A stretch of 64,000 nt of DNA. Source: Plazaster borealis (taxonomy: Eukaryota; Echinodermata; Asteroidea; Forcipulatida; Labidiasteridae). Position 1 is the first letter of the stretch. Every line of letters begins with the position of its first letter. A program made the position numbers and the translations under genes. Of this stretch, positions 49,870 through 62,010 are shown one piece after another. Below the pieces are notes generated by a model. The model made no database searches. It was not told where the DNA came from and saw only the letters and a program-made list of their open reading frames with translations. The stretch is from assembly GCA_021014325.1 (NCBI GenBank), contig CM037461.1, positions 6,973,501 to 7,037,500 of the forward strand. Reading direction: 5' to 3'.

Positions 49870-50800
49870 TATTGACCGTCATCGTCCTGGGGTTATAGTC
49901 TACTGGCTTGAGATGGTTCATCAGAACTCACTGCTCCCACTGCTCCCACACAATGATGATTATATTAGCTGGATGTCGGCTATTCTACCCTGAACGGGCA
50001 TTAGGATCCTGATTCAGAATGACTTCATGGTGTTTATACCCCCATTTGGTAATGTTTGTCATCATGGGGTTATAGTTTATTTGCTTTAGATGGTTCAGAA
50101 CTCACTGCTCCTACACAACAATGATACTGGGTGTCAGCTACCCCTATCGAGCACTAAGGTTCCTGATCCAGAATGACTGTATGGTCTGTATACCCCGATT
50201 GGGTATGTTTGTTATCATAGGGTCTTGCATTAGTTCAGAACTCACTGCTCCTACACAACATGCGGTGAACTAGTGAAATTGACACTCATATTGAACGTGG
50301 CAATATATCTGATGGCCATAGCTTTTAATTTAGTTACTTAAAGTTATTTGTTTTCGTTGTCAGGATTTCTTGTTGGCCCCTTGAGCATTTATAATGGATA
50401 TGTGCGCCCTATAAATGAAACATTATTGTTATTATTATATTAGGTGGATGTCCACTTTTCTACCCTGATTGGACACTAAGGATCTTGATTCAGACTGCCC
50501 CATTAATAAACATTTGGGGCGGGGCCAGGGGGTTTGGAGATAAAAACTGACTGGAAAGAAGATCACACAGTTTTTAAACTATTGAACATTAATGTATCCT
50601 CCTGGGGTAGATAATCCTTTTGCTTTAAGACTGTTCATCCATGGTTCATCAAAATTTAACTGCTGCAACACAACATGTTGCAACCGGTACATAATGTTAC
50701 TGCACAGACTGTTTTTTGCTTGTTATACTACCCTTATCAGGTGATTTGTTTTATTAATGCCGAGTGCTAAGGGCCTTGATTGGGTGGCACGATATGCCAC
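49870..50800 (+). repeat. Diverged tandem repeat, units of ~150-200 bp
   Basis: Successive blocks carry GGGTTATAGT, GATGGTTCA.CAGAACTCACTG, CTCCTACACAAC, GTGTCGGCTA or GGATGTCC, then CTGATTCAGAATGACT. The clearest units start near 49890, 50070, 50215 and 50595. The LINE tail at 50330-50440 lies inside. Confidence 0.55.
50330..50440 (+). mobile_element. LINE 3'-tail fragment
   Basis: CCTTGAGCATTTATAATGGA, then GTGCGCCCTATAAATGAAAC and a TTATTATT run resemble the 3' UTR ends of CR1/L2-type LINEs. Confidence 0.4.
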
Positions 50801-50984
50801 TTGACTAGTACATTCATCAGTTGCTTAAGGGTACAGTGACACAAGGCAAACTAATCACCACTGACATCATAGATGAGGCAGTTACTTGGATCTGAGCCTC
50901 ATCTCGATCGGGGGAGAGGGAGGCTTTTGTGTTTATTGCAAAAAAAGGTCTCGCACTGAGTTCTAAAGGTTGCGGTGTGTCATG

Positions 50985-51235
50985 GCCGAGCGGTCTACTT
51001 CACAGTCCTTAAGTTCTGATGGTTGAATCATTGGAGTGTGGGTTAGATTCCCAGTCATAACACTGACAGTATCGTGTTGGATTAATTCCTTAGCACTAAT
51101 TTAAGCAGCTTGTGGTTGTATACTCCACAGGGAGTTGAGATGTTAGAGGAATTGTCTAAAAGTATGCCAGGTGAACAGGGGTTATGAAGTGCCTTGATCT
51201 ATAGCTACAGGATATCCGAGCAATATAAGAACCAG
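50985..51235 (+). mobile_element. tRNA-derived SINE
   Basis: TGTGTCATGGCCGAGCGGTC head, GATTCCCAGTCATAACACT, then AGCACTAATTTAAGCAGCTT and ACAGGGAGTTGAGATG as in 7269-7610. Confidence 0.65.
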
Positions 51236-52027
51236 TTATTTCCCAGATTAGAAATACCTTAAAGTCAAGTTGAACATGTTCAAATAGGCCTTACCATGAG
51301 TCAACCTAAATCCTTCCAAAACTTCAATTCCATTCAATTTCTCTCACCCTACAATGCCCTAAGATGAGGTGGGCTTTGTACATCCTAGAGGCCCTTACCT
51401 GGATTCACCCTAATCACATCTCTCCTTCCCACCCCTTCACCCTATTGGTACCACCACCACAAGCCCTCGACATGCTCTACGTGTGAACCTACCCTCATTG
51501 ATTTCATCACACCCAACGGGTGAGAAGACTGCCCTAATTTTGGCACTCATCCTTACGCCACACCTGACACCCACTCAATTTCACACGCCTCGACACCCTC
51601 TCCAAGATCTTGCCTCCTTGTAGTAATTATTTCCTCATTGATTTTTACCATTTTCCAAAAGGTCAGTTATTGAGGAAGACTGCCCTTGACTAATGACCTG
51701 CCCCCCTTACCCTCCATCCCACTACCCATGGATTTGTATTTTTCCTTTTGATGACCAGTGCATGAAGGGTGACCAGGCATGAGCTATTTTGATTGCACGC
51801 TCTACTGCCTAGCAGTAATCACACAATGTCCACTCATGAATCGCGCAATGTCCACTCATGCTGAAGTTATCAACCTCTTCTCACTGGCCTTCATTATGTA
51901 CACGTACCTCCCCACGTAAACATTGTACTTGTTTTCCTTTCTCCATACATTTACATGTAGTTAAACTTGACTCCAGCCCTCTATACCGCTTCCAACGTTT
52001 CTTTTTCGTAGTGGAAACCTTGACGAC

Positions 52028-52540
52028 ATACATGTGGCTCGTTGTGGCCAAGCGATCAGACGCACTGGACTCAAGCTCCAGTGTTTCTCATGAGCAAATT
52101 GTGGGTTCAAGTCCCAGTCTTGTAACCTTTTTTTTTCTTCTTTTCCTTAAACATTTTAAAACCATTATTACTTTGTCTTTCGTATGGGATGTAAAGCTGT
52201 CATGGCTGTGTGTCCCAAACACAGGCTTGGATGTTGCTGATTAGCACAGTGTGGGTCCGGGTCCCAGTCTTGTCACTTGTGCAAGATACATGTACATGTA
52301 CATTTCAAACAAGTGTCCTTCACATGGGATGTAAAGATGCATGTCCCATGAGGCTCAAAACTCTTAATGCTTCGTCCTTCGGATTGGACGTAAAGCTGTA
52401 GGTCCGGTGTGGTATATGCACGTAAAAGAACCTGGTACGCTTACCGTTAAGAGAAAGAGTTCACCGCAGTCTGGCATGGTTGGCTGCATTCAATTTGCAC
52501 TGTCCCAGCACCTTGTAAACTGCTGTATGTAAAATGGGTC
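52028..52540 (+). mobile_element. tRNA-derived SINE, head plus second partial head
   Basis: GTGGCCAAGCGATCAGACGC (A box) and GGGTTCAAGTCCCAGTC (B box) at 52044-52120. A second B-box segment GGGTCCGGGTCCCAGTC is at 52252, and the tail CGTCCTTCGGATTGGACGT to GTCTGGCATGGTTGGCTGC matches the inverse of the 11543-12300 body. Confidence 0.65.
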
Positions 52541-54912
52541 CCAAACAAAGCTGTGTAATACCTGCAAAAAAACCCATAATTGAACACTTTGAGTCTATGC
52601 CCTTTGGGTTTGATGAAGCTGCGTATATTATTGTTTTTTATTTAATGTTCATGTCCAAAATGTACTGCACGAGCAAGACAAAACAGGATGGGTGCAGTGG
52701 TTATTTTTGGAATGTAATTATATGGATTTCTTTTAGTCCCCAATGTCCAAAGGAAACCTAAACAAGACGAATTTGAAACGCAATTTACCAGACGATCATA
52801 CCATTTTAAACAGAGGGAATATGTACTTTTAAATTGTGAGACACTTTTGCCATTGCCTTTCAATTTTGTTAATTCCTTTTTTAAATATTCACTAAAAAAT
52901 TACATTGTCTTCTCCAACAACTGTCATATAAATTGATGCAGTAAGCCAATGTGATTTCCCTCCATACAATTCCTCATATATTACCACCCCTCACACAAGC
53001 ACTTTTAAGAGCTACCCAAAGACATAAAGATATCAACTCTCAGGAAACAGCTATAGGGTTGATTGTCATAGTGACAATTGTGTCCAGTATTTGACTCATT
53101 CAAAACAAAGGCACAGCATCTGTAGTTCAACTGTAGTCGGAAATCAATACTGCCACTCAGCATAGAGTCAGCCGCAGGGTGTGCATCTAGCTATAAGCGC
53201 TAACAAGTATTTTACCTTCATTTAAAAACATTTTTTATAGATTGTTCTTGATTGAGATGCCATCTTTACGGACAACTTGGGTTTTGCCTTTGAGCTGCGT
53301 TGAGGGTTCTTGCTTTTCTTTGCAGCCAAATGGTGCACCGACCAATCATGCAAGGAATTTTGATAATACTCCTGCAGGTTATGTGTTAAAAAAATGATTT
53401 GAATTGCCTGTAAAAATGGCTGACTTCACAATGTGTGATGTCAAGTAGGAACTATAGACATTTTGAAATTGTGTATCTTCTTTCATTCACGGCAATGTAT
53501 TAAAACAGAGGCTAGAAGGCAAGAAAAAATCTGATCATGATCAAATGTTTCAAGGCCTACATGATAAAGCTTGCTATCTATTTGAGATGTAAACTGCAAA
53601 TTTGCAAGCTCGAAAGCTTGGGTTTCAAAGCAGGCAGCAACATTGAATTAGCAAAGACCAGTATCTTGTACTTTGTCGGACCCAGCCTAGAGTCCATGAA
53701 ATGTAATTTTATTTAATGCAATCCTTTGAGACACGTTTGTGTCCTATTTAACCTTAATTTTAATTTTCATTTCGTTTTGTCATTTTATAGGGTATTTGTT
53801 TGCCTTTTTGTGTTTTATGCTAATGCAAATTTCCATATTCTTGGGCCAAAGTGTGATTTCATGTCGGGCAGAAATCTCAATGTTGCAATTAGTTTATTCA
53901 CAAAAAGTTGACATAATATAGGATATTTCGCTGTCGTAAACTTTCTTCTTCAATTGAAAAAAAAAGGAATGCTCCGTACTCTTGTAATTCTTGGATGACA
54001 GTGCAACTAAATTAGCCATATTGGGATACATATTAAAAGCATCATTAGAATCTTGTTCTCCCAATGATTGTATCAATGATCCATATTTGGGTAACCTTGA
54101 GAACAATACACCCCACTACTCCAATAGCAACTGTCTCTATAGTCTGAGGAATTCAAATTTAAGCAGTAACTTATGACTAGGCAAGTCATTGTACCATACT
54201 TTATTCAAATCTAACTCGCAAATAGCTTATTGTGATACGCCTGACTGGAACCCTCTCTATTAATGGCCTCCAATCGGGTAACCTTTCCTTTGGTGTCAAC
54301 AGAAAAAACTACCCCAATTGGGATAATTCCTGATTGGATCATTCTTATGCCAAAACGGAAATCAGTTGATGACCATCATTTTTGTGTTTATTGTTCCAAT
54401 AACTTATTCCGCAATACTTCATATAAAGTGCATCTAAATTGTACATTAGTAAAGTACACCCTAATACTACGCCCGTTTGCAATGCATGGTTGCTTTTTTC
54501 CCAGGAATTGTCATAATTTCTTACACAAATCACCTGAAAGTCAGTTAGTGAGAGAGGTGTGTAATTTGTTGATAGTCATTGCTCAATGTCATGCATTTAC
54601 GACTCTTTCACAGAACTTGTCTTTAGAAACCAAATAACAACATCACACATGTTGCATCAGACCTTCATTATTACATGTTGGAGTGCAATTGCTCTACTAT
54701 GCACTCCTTAAACTTTGTAAATGTACGAAGAGTACGAAACATAGCAATCCTTCGCGAGTAAAGTGTGTTACGATCCAAAAATCTCCAAACTATCCGTGAA
54801 TATAAATCACTCAAACGGCCTGAATTTTCTCAGGTGCAACAAAGATTATTGTGATATATATTTTTCAGAGTGTCTATGTTATGTTTAAAAAAAATAATAA
54901 TAATTCATGAGT
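52541..54912. other. No gene recognised
   Basis: AT-rich intronic DNA with chance frames only; CCCCAATTGGGATAATTCC at 54312 resembles motifs elsewhere but is too short to classify. Confidence 0.4.
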
Positions 54913-54986
54913 TGAAAGAATGTTCCATTCAACCATGATTCAACGGGGCGAAGCCGAGTTGAATGGAATATATTCCATCTTTCAAC
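54913..54986. repeat. Imperfect palindrome around GGGGCGAAGCC
   Basis: GTTGAAAGAATGTTCCATTC at the left and GAATGGAATATATTCC..CTTTCAAC at the right, with CAACGGGGCGAAGCCGAGTTG at the centre. Confidence 0.6.
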
Positions 54987-55606
54987 AAATGAAAATATTC
55001 ATCCTATTGCGCAAATGCATAACATACATTATTTTTTGTCATAGTAACATGCAAGTAGATCTTTGTCATTTGATGGGATGATTAAAGTATTAGAATAAAC
55101 AAAGTGTACAAGATTATATTCTGGCATCCACTGTGAGAGTGATTTAGTGTACTGGTGTTAAACAGCTGCCAACATTTGCATCTTGCAACCAGGGAGATAT
55201 TTAGAATTAATTTAGAAGGTTTCCATAATCAGCGAGATTTTCAAATTTGTTCATGAGTACATGGAAAGATTTGTTTATTTTCAGGGAACATTCTGCATAA
55301 TCAATGGGGAGTTTAGCAGCTCTTGCGTTTATAATTCCAGGTTCGATTTTACTGAGTAAAAAATAAATAAAGACAGGATGAAAATGCATGGTAGACAGTA
55401 CCAAAAGACACGGTTTCTGACATCCATAGATGTTAATTTTTTTGCACCAGGGATAAATATTATAATTTTGTTTTATACCCTTTTTGTTTTCACATCAGTG
55501 TAAGGGTAAAAACTAAATCCATTTATTTGTAGGCCAAAATGGTTTGATTTATGAATGTAGCATTACCTACAATCGTCCACTCAAATGACAAGGATCCACT
55601 TGGGTG

Positions 55607-55982
55607 TTAAAGGCATCGTACACATTTGGTAATTACTCAAAATATATATTATCATAAAAACTGACTTGGTAACGAGCAACAGAGAGCTGTTGATAGTATA
55701 AAACATTGTGAGAAACGACTCCCTCTGAAGTAACATAGTTTTTGAGAAAGAGGTAATTTTCTCACTAAAATAATAAAACTTCTTGCAAGAAGTTTTTATT
55801 ATTTTATCTGAAAGCACACAAATTTGTACAACAAGGGTGTTTTTTCTTTCATCATTTTCTTGCAACTTCGATGACCAATTGAGCCCAAATTGTCACAGGC
55901 TTGTTATTTTATGCATATGTTGGGATACACCAAGTGAGAATACTGGTCTTTGACAATTTCCAAACGTGTACGATGCCTTTAA
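55607..55982 (-). mobile_element. MITE family A, complete copy
   Basis: TTAAAGGCATCGTACACATT at the left and CGTGTACGATGCCTTTAA at the right. It contains the internal short hairpin ACTTCTTGCAAGAAGT and the conserved GGGTGTTTTTTCTTTCATC block. Confidence 0.8.
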
Positions 55983-56514
55983 ATAATACAATTATTTCAA
56001 TGAACATGATGAATACATGTATGACTTAGGCAACAAAACTTCATGTTTATACAAACAACATGCATAAGCTGTATGGCTAATATTTCAGCAGCCTAATGAA
56101 TTTACCATGCCACATACCATATTAGTACACCAAATTGAATTCCCAAGCTGTCAAATATAGTTCAAGTATTGTGTAAATTCACTTCAATGTTCAGGTTCAT
56201 GTACATGTACATTGCACATGTTTGTCAAATGCTGCTTGAATTGTTCCCATCTTCATTTGAGATTCTTTCCCTTTGAGGATTAAAACCCAGGTCTGTCAAA
56301 CACTGAACCCCAGTGCCAGGGATGTGTCTCCATTTCTAAAAAGCTGCAGAATGGTTTCTGGGAATTCCCAGGGATCTGTGCAATCCACTGTGTGTCATGT
56401 ATGTACTGAGATTGTATATTTTTTGAGGAGAGGGATTTTTGTTTCTGCCTTGTGGCAACTATGAGAGTCTGGTTGGGTGTCTCATTTGTGCATTTATGAA
56501 GTTAATTATGTAAT

Positions 56515-56785
56515 TTTGGGTTGAACAAAGAAAAAAATTACTAGAGTGAGATTTGAACCAACCAACCTCCGGATTGATGTGCCAGTGCTCTATCAGCTAA
56601 GATATCTATCCCTATGTTGGCGGTCTCCCTATTTTGTCAATATCTTTTTTTGGGTTCCAGTCAGAAGCCATTCAACCGTTTGCTGCCGTGTAGCCAGGGA
56701 TCACACCCAAGTTTACATACAACCTGGAAAGCGGCAGCCAAAGGGGATGTGACTTTTTTATTTCAAATATCAAAGAATAACCCAC
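56515..56785 (-). mobile_element. SINE subfamily copy with intact head
   Basis: Inverse head GAGATTTGAACCAACCAACC and GCTCTATCAGCTAAGATATC, tail CAGTCAGAAGCCATTCAACC then GGGGATGTGACTTTTTTATT as at 28700. Confidence 0.65.
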
Positions 56786-56984
56786 AAGGGAAACTGACTG
56801 GGTAACTTTGTAACTAATTTGGGGTTGAACAAAGACAAATTGACTTAAGTTAATTACGTATAATTTATTTATTTATTTATGTCATTACATTTCCAACAGC
56901 ACATTGCCAATAACAGGATGAATAGGAGACGATGAATTGTTCAGTTTGAGATGTGTTGGGGTTACTCTTTAGGTAGGATTAGGT

Positions 56985-57100
56985 AGGGACTGAAAACCCT
57001 ATCCACATGCAATGGTCTGGTCTGAGGCCGGATTCAAACCGGGGTCCACAGAGGTGAAAGACAGGGAAGAAACCACTACATGGCCAACCTGATCCCCTAC
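56985..57100 (-). mobile_element. SINE, same family as 38965, single unit
   Basis: GACTGAAAACCCTATCCACA, GATTCAAACCGGGGTCCACA and GGCCAACCTGATCCCC are the inverse of the 38965 head and first unit. Confidence 0.7.
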
Positions 57101-58371
57101 ATGTAGTTGCTATTGGTGTACAGCTAATTTCTACATGTTTGAACATACATAAAATTATTATCCGTTTTGTACTGTGCAAATGTGACATACAATGTACAAA
57201 TGTGTACAATATTTCAATGATACACACATGCACATGTAACCGAAAACTTACAAAGTCAAAGACCATAAACCGCACACTCATCAGAACTACATTTTCTTAA
57301 TCCAGAAGAAAAGAAAGAATTATAAAACTCTCACTTGTACAAGTTTTTTTTTTTTTCCGACATCCACATTGGTTTTGTACCGTTTCTCAAAAGCGAAGCG
57401 AGGACTGTCCTCGCTATGTCTATTTACCAGATCCCTTTAGTTAAAGTCCTCAGGTTCAACAAATAGACACACTCATGTACATAGCACATTATAGTTATGT
57501 ACATGTACTGTACAGCTGGTAACAAACATGTGTATGCTAATCAAAAGATCTGTCTTTTCTCAGCAAATTGATGTACCTACTCCATGAGATTCTGCCGAGG
57601 CATTTTGAAAAACAAATCTGAACCTAAATAATCCTGGGACCTCGGAAAGTTTCATTACAGACCTATTTTGTTGACACAACAAACAATCTCTTGCAATTGG
57701 CAACATGACTGCAGACATACAGTTGGAGGGCTTCTTCCCCCAAACCCAATGTTGTTCGTTCTTGAAGTCCGCCCCAATTAATTTCCTTCCAAATATTATC
57801 TCAGGATGATAATTTTATTAGCGGTAGATCATGTTGTGGGTTGAGTCAATATTTGTTTGGCTTGTTAGTCGGCCGACGACATGTTGAGCTTCATTCAGGC
57901 ACGTCTGGAAAAGAACTCAAGACGACGTAAAAACTAAGCTTACGTCCGAACATGGATGGAGCAGCAGGGTTGTTATTATACCAGGGGGCTGTTTCCAGCT
58001 ATTGAAATAAATTATTTGATGAGATATATCCAGGGCCCAATTTAATAGAGCTGAAAATATACCTGTTCTTATTCTCTTTATGTAATTAGAATAAGTGAAA
58101 TTCAATTAAAATAAAGCTTTCTGGAGCGCCCCACGAACATATGATGCAGTTCGTGATGGCGTGGATGTCATGCTGGTAGAAGGAGATATTTTAAGAAATG
58201 CTTGTGATATTACAACAGAACATGCCAGTGTGGTACCTATGAAATTCAGAAAATTTTGTTACGTTCCTTGTTCGACCAATGACATCACATCATGAGCAAG
58301 GCCAGTTTTTGTGGGCATTTCCAGAGAGATTATTGTAAAAGAAATAATTTTTGGGTTGGTGTAGTTGGCAG
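57101..58371. other. No gene; small palindrome
   Basis: AGCGAGGACTGTCCTCGCT at 57397-57415 is a perfect short palindrome. Nothing else is recognised before the SINE at 58372. Confidence 0.4.
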
Positions 58372-58620
58372 TCGGGTTGGCGTAGTGGTATCTTTACACC
58401 CCTTTTCCCTCTAGGACCCTTGTGAAATCCCACTGGGAGCACTATTCGGATTGGGTTTTCAGTCCCTACCTGATTGCGTAGGTTTTCCCTGGAATAATTA
58501 TCTTGAGTTTTCCTCCCACATCTAAAACTGAAACTCCTTTCCTTGTCTTCTAGTCATGGGGTTCTTGGCTAGTATGGTGGTTAAATTCGCTTTTCCGAGA
58601 ATCCTTGGCTTCACAACCAA
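58372..58620 (+). mobile_element. SINE of the 38965 type just before the PH exon
   Basis: GTCGGGTTGGCGTAGTGGTA head, GATTGGGTTTTCAGTCCCTA and CTGATTGCGTAGGTTTTCCC tail as at 39280-39320. It ends about 200 bp before the exon at 58825. Confidence 0.6.
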
Positions 58621-58824
58621 AGTTAATAAATTACTAAATTATACAAACTGTTATCTCTTCCATCCAAGATATTGATTCTTTTTGTTCTATTGAAATTCTG
58701 TTTCCCTTGGCCATTAAGCACGTTGGCAAACATTTTAAACGTGAAGTTACTACTAAACACACTGAAATAATTATCACAATAATATTATAACTAATGAATC
58801 ATATTTTTTGTTGCTTTTCTGCAG

Positions 58825-58974
58825 CCTCTGACTGCCTAGCCTTCATGCAAGCGGGCTGTGAGCTGATTAAGGTTCGTTCTCCGTCCAGACAATACCACAG
58901 AATATTCTGCCTGAGTGAAGAGCTCTCTGAGATCAGATGGCACCCAACTTCCAAGAAACCTGACAAAGCAAGAA
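58825..58974 (+). CDS. PLCL: PLC-like protein (PLCL/PRIP) exon, first half of PH domain
   Basis: Internal coding exon of 150 nt. It is preceded by a pyrimidine-rich acceptor (ttttctgcag) and followed by a strong GTGAGT donor. It starts with the last two bases of a codon and ends with one base of the next. The translation (SDCLAFMQAGCELIKVRS and onward, with YHRIFCL and RWHP) covers strands 1-3 of a pleckstrin-homology domain. Residues corresponding to the inositol-phosphate ligands of PLC-delta1 are kept as basic: K and R in IKVR, R in YHR, and a KK after RWHPTS. The ASDC...ELIKVRS pattern resembles vertebrate PLCL1/PLCL2 more than PLC-delta or PLC-eta. PLCL proteins are catalytically inactive PLC relatives that bind inositol phosphates and scaffold phosphatases and GABA-A receptor trafficking partners. 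Inactivity cannot be judged here because the X domain is outside the window. Confidence 0.9.
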
Positions 58975-59159
58975 GTGAGTTTTCTAAAAAAAGAGAATTA
59001 ATTCCAGTTTTCCTCTAGTGTGCATTATGTGGTAACTCATTTTACCCAAGTGCTTGGACTTTGAAGAGATTGATACGCCTGGTCCGGTGCAAATTGGTTT
59101 GGCAGTGAGGTTGTATAGAAATGTGCAGTCAGTCCATCAAGCTTATCTAATATGTCTAA

Positions 59160-59690
59160 AAACAGTGCATGTTAGTGATGTTTGAAGCTTTGTATGGTGT
59201 GGAAAATAAGTAACTATAACTAGTAAACCTGCGGGTACAACCATGTGTAACTCTCTTTTGGGAGGATTGTTGGCTCTGAACAAAGTCCACAGTGGCTCTT
59301 TTCAAAGCAAGAAGTAACTATAACTAGTAAACCTGCGGGTACAGCCATGTGTAACTCTCTTTTGGGAGGATTGTTGGCTCTGAACAAAGTCCACAGTGGC
59401 TCTTTTCAAAGCAAGAAGTAACTATAACTAGTAAACCTGCGGGTACAGCCATGTGTAACTCTCTTTTGGGAGGATTGTTGGCTCTGAAAAGAGCCCATAC
59501 TGGCTCTTTTCAGAGCAAGAAGTAACTGTGACTAGTAAACCTGCGGGTACAACCATGTGGTAAGTCTCTTTTGGGAGGATTGTTGGCTCTGAGAAGCCAC
59601 ACCATCTTTGAACAGCCAACAGTCCTCCCAAAAGAGATTTACACATGGTTGTACCCTTCAGTGTAGTACATGTACTTCTTGCTCTGATAA
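59160..59690 (+). repeat. ~104-bp tandem array in PLCL intron
   Basis: About four units of AAGTAACTATAACTAGTAAA-CCTGCGGGTACAACCATGTG-TAACTCTCTTTTGGGAGG, then TTGGCTCTGAAC, followed at 59597-59690 by a partial inverted unit. A single related unit is at 16300-16400. The core is homologous to the inverse of 30530-30590. Confidence 0.75.
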
Positions 59691-60053
59691 GAGCCAACAC
59701 TCCTACCAAAAGATGGCAATATATTTTATTCAGCAGATGTACTGAATGTTGACTCAATTGTCTTCAGGATTCTGTAGGCAGTGTGCCAAAAAATGGGGCC
59801 CAAGTCCAATCTCTACAAGTGCTGCCTACTTTTATCAGAGTCCAAACATTGTAGTGTTGAGTAACATTGACTGTTAAGAAGTAACTATAACTAGTAAACT
59901 TGCTGGTACAACCATTTAAATGCGATATGTGTTATATGTAAGAAATGCATATTGGGTTTTTTGTAAGAATCCAGACAATTTAAGTGCTGTCTTAAATGAT
60001 TGAAAGATGAAGAGTTCAAACAATAACAATACTGTTTTGATTTTGATATCCAG

Positions 60054-60269
60054 TTCTAATCGAGACGGTCAAGGAGGTCCGAGTTGGAAAGAACACTGAG
60101 ACATTCCGCCAGCGCGAGTCAACGGCGGAGTTCCCTGAAGAATGTTCCTTCTCCATCATCTTCGGTGATAACTACGAGACGTTGGACCTCGTGGCCAATT
60201 CGCCGGACGAGGCCAACATATGGGTCACTGGAATGTCTTACTTGATTGGAGGAAACAAAAACAAATGTT
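60054..60269 (+). CDS. PLCL: PLC-like protein (PLCL/PRIP) exon, second half of PH domain
   Basis: Internal exon of 216 nt joined in phase to the previous one: A from 58974 plus TT gives Ile, reading ARILIETVKEVRVGKNTETF. It then reads CSFSIIFGDNYETLDLVANS and ANIWVTGMSYLIGG, the C-terminal strands and helix of the PH domain, with the invariant Trp in NIWV. VGKNTETFR and LDLVANS..ANIWV are the signatures that point to PLCL/PRIP rather than PLC-delta. The acceptor is tatccag at 60053. The donor is best placed at GTAGGT (60270). A weaker donor three bases upstream (60267, GTTGTA) would keep the frame and drop one Cys codon. The following intron runs 60270-62306 and holds a long C-tract and a SINE. 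Confidence 0.93.
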
Positions 60270-60337
60270 GTAGGTTATACCACTCAGTGTTCATTGTTGT
60301 TCAAATATCCTGTGGGAGTGTGTGGTGGGTTATGCCC

Positions 60338-60410
60338 CCCCCCCCCCCCGCCCCCGCCCCAACATTGTGGGATGGCCAATAGTATTAGTAGACAGATAGA
60401 CAGATAGATA
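60338..60410. repeat. C-tract and GATA/GACA microsatellite
   Basis: A run of C's with two G interruptions at 60337-60359 follows the PH exon by about 70 bp, and AGACAGATAGACAGATAGATA lies at 60392-60411. Confidence 0.8.
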
Positions 60411-60984
60411 TAAGGTTTATTTAAAATAGCCATAACAGCATAACAACTGAATTGCAACTACTACATCATAAAAAGGCTAAAAAACATAATTAAAAGGACA
60501 TCAAGATACAAAAATCAATGGAGTTAAAGGAAGCAAAAGGCTAACACACACCTACCTAGAAAAGTGCCCCCCCATGCACTTTTTTTGAATTGCTCTCCAG
60601 CACTGAAGTTGATGTCCAATAAAATGACACGCTACTCACACTTCCTTGAGTAGCGCACAAAGGCCAAGGCTCCATCCATCCAGAAACCAAAGATTATGAG
60701 CCAATGTTGTCAACATAATTTCAGTCATTTGACATGGTAGATGAGACTTTGATTTTGTTCATCCCTTGGAGAACCTTACAAGCTGCAGATTCCAAATTTA
60801 TGCCACTGGAAAAGGTTTTGCTAAGACTTTGTGATTCTTGTGATTCTTGCTGAAGATTTTTGTCAACATGCTGTAAATCTTCACACCTATTCTTGACCCA
60901 ACTAAGCAGGAGGTTAATGTTGTGGGGCTCAAACTTCCCTTTTGTGCCTCGTTGGGTGAAAACAAAACAATAAGAATCATCGAT

Positions 60985-61290
60985 GGGGTGTCGTGGCCGA
61001 GAGGTTAACATCACCGAACTCAAGCTCTGGTGTTTCTGATCAGCAGAGTATGGGTACGAGTCCCGGTCATGACACTTGTGTCCTTAAGCAAGACACCTAA
61101 CCATTACTGCTGCGTCCTTCGAATTGGACATTAGGCCCTAGGTCCTGTGTACTAGGATTGGTAGTGCACGTTAAAAAGGACCCAGAACACTTACCTTTTT
61201 TGACAGGTTTCTTCAAGCTTGTAAGCTACAGTGATTAAGTTTACTTATGAGGCATCCTTGGTTTCATTACCAAAAATAAATTAATAATAA
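60985..61290 (+). mobile_element. tRNA-derived SINE in PLCL intron
   Basis: GTGTCGTGGCCGAGAGGTTA (A box), CTCAAGCTCTGGTGTTTCTG, and GAGTCCCGGTCATGACACTT (B box), then CGTCCTTCGAATTGGACATT. The head resembles a Leu/Ser-type tRNA with a long variable arm. Confidence 0.7.
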
Positions 61291-61395
61291 TTTGAAGGAA
61301 ATTCCTGGCAGGCAAAATTCTGTATCTTCAAAAGTGTTTAATTTTGCACTGTTGTGTCTATATAAAACCAGGCATCTAAAAAAAGTTCAACTGGA

Positions 61396-61757
61396 TTAAA
61401 TTGGTAATTGTCAAAGACCAGTATTCTCACTTGATGTATCCCAACATATGCATAAAATAACAAGCCTGTGAAAATTTGGGCTCAATTGATCATCGAAGTT
61501 GCACGAAAATGATGAAAGAAAAAACACCCTTGTTGTACAAATTTGTGTGCTTTCAGATAGGAATAAAAGGCTTCTTGTAAGAAGTCTTTTATTATTTTAG
61601 TGAGAAATTACCTCTTTCTCAAAAACTACGTTACTCCAGAGGGAGTCGTTTCTCACAATGTTTTATACTATCAACAGCTCTTCGTTGCTCATTACCAAGT
61701 CAGTTTTTATGTTAATATATATTTTGAGTAATTACCAAACGTGTATAGTGCCTTTAA
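61396..61757 (+). mobile_element. MITE family A, inverted copy in PLCL intron
   Basis: Lies in the intron 60270-62306, in the opposite orientation to the copies at 47134 and 55607. The left terminus is shortened; the right end reads CGTGTATAGTGCCTTTAA. Internal hairpin GACTTC..GAAGTC is kept. Confidence 0.75.
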
Positions 61758-61847
61758 ACCAAAGCACTTTTAATATGAAGACTTTCATATTAAATTCCGT
61801 TTCATATAATAATAATAAAAATGCTACTAGGCATTAAAGGGGTATCT

Positions 61848-62010
61848 GGTTCCAGGCCTGGAATTTCATCTTGGAGCACATTTTGCAAAGGGCATTTCCA
61901 TCGGAAAATTTAACGGTTTATGAGAAACTTTTGAAGGGGCACCGAGGTCAAGACCAGTGGGGCATCAGAGGCAATGGCTTCCATGGCCTCCGGTAATTCT
62001 AGGCCTTGAG
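61848..62010 (+). repeat. Interspersed repeat E in PLCL intron
   Basis: GGAATTTCATCTTGGAGC, TATGAGAAACTTTTGAAGGG, GGCACCGAGGTCAAGACCAG and CATGGCCTCCGGTAATTC match 8080-8240. Confidence 0.6.

Noticed and set aside
52028..52122. True tRNA genes at SINE heads (also 7269, 50985, 60985, 63905)
   Set aside because: A and B boxes are present but cloverleaf pairing is poor and shared SINE tails follow.
51858..52244. 128-codon plus-strand frame
   Set aside because: Runs through a tRNA-derived SINE head with chance flanks.
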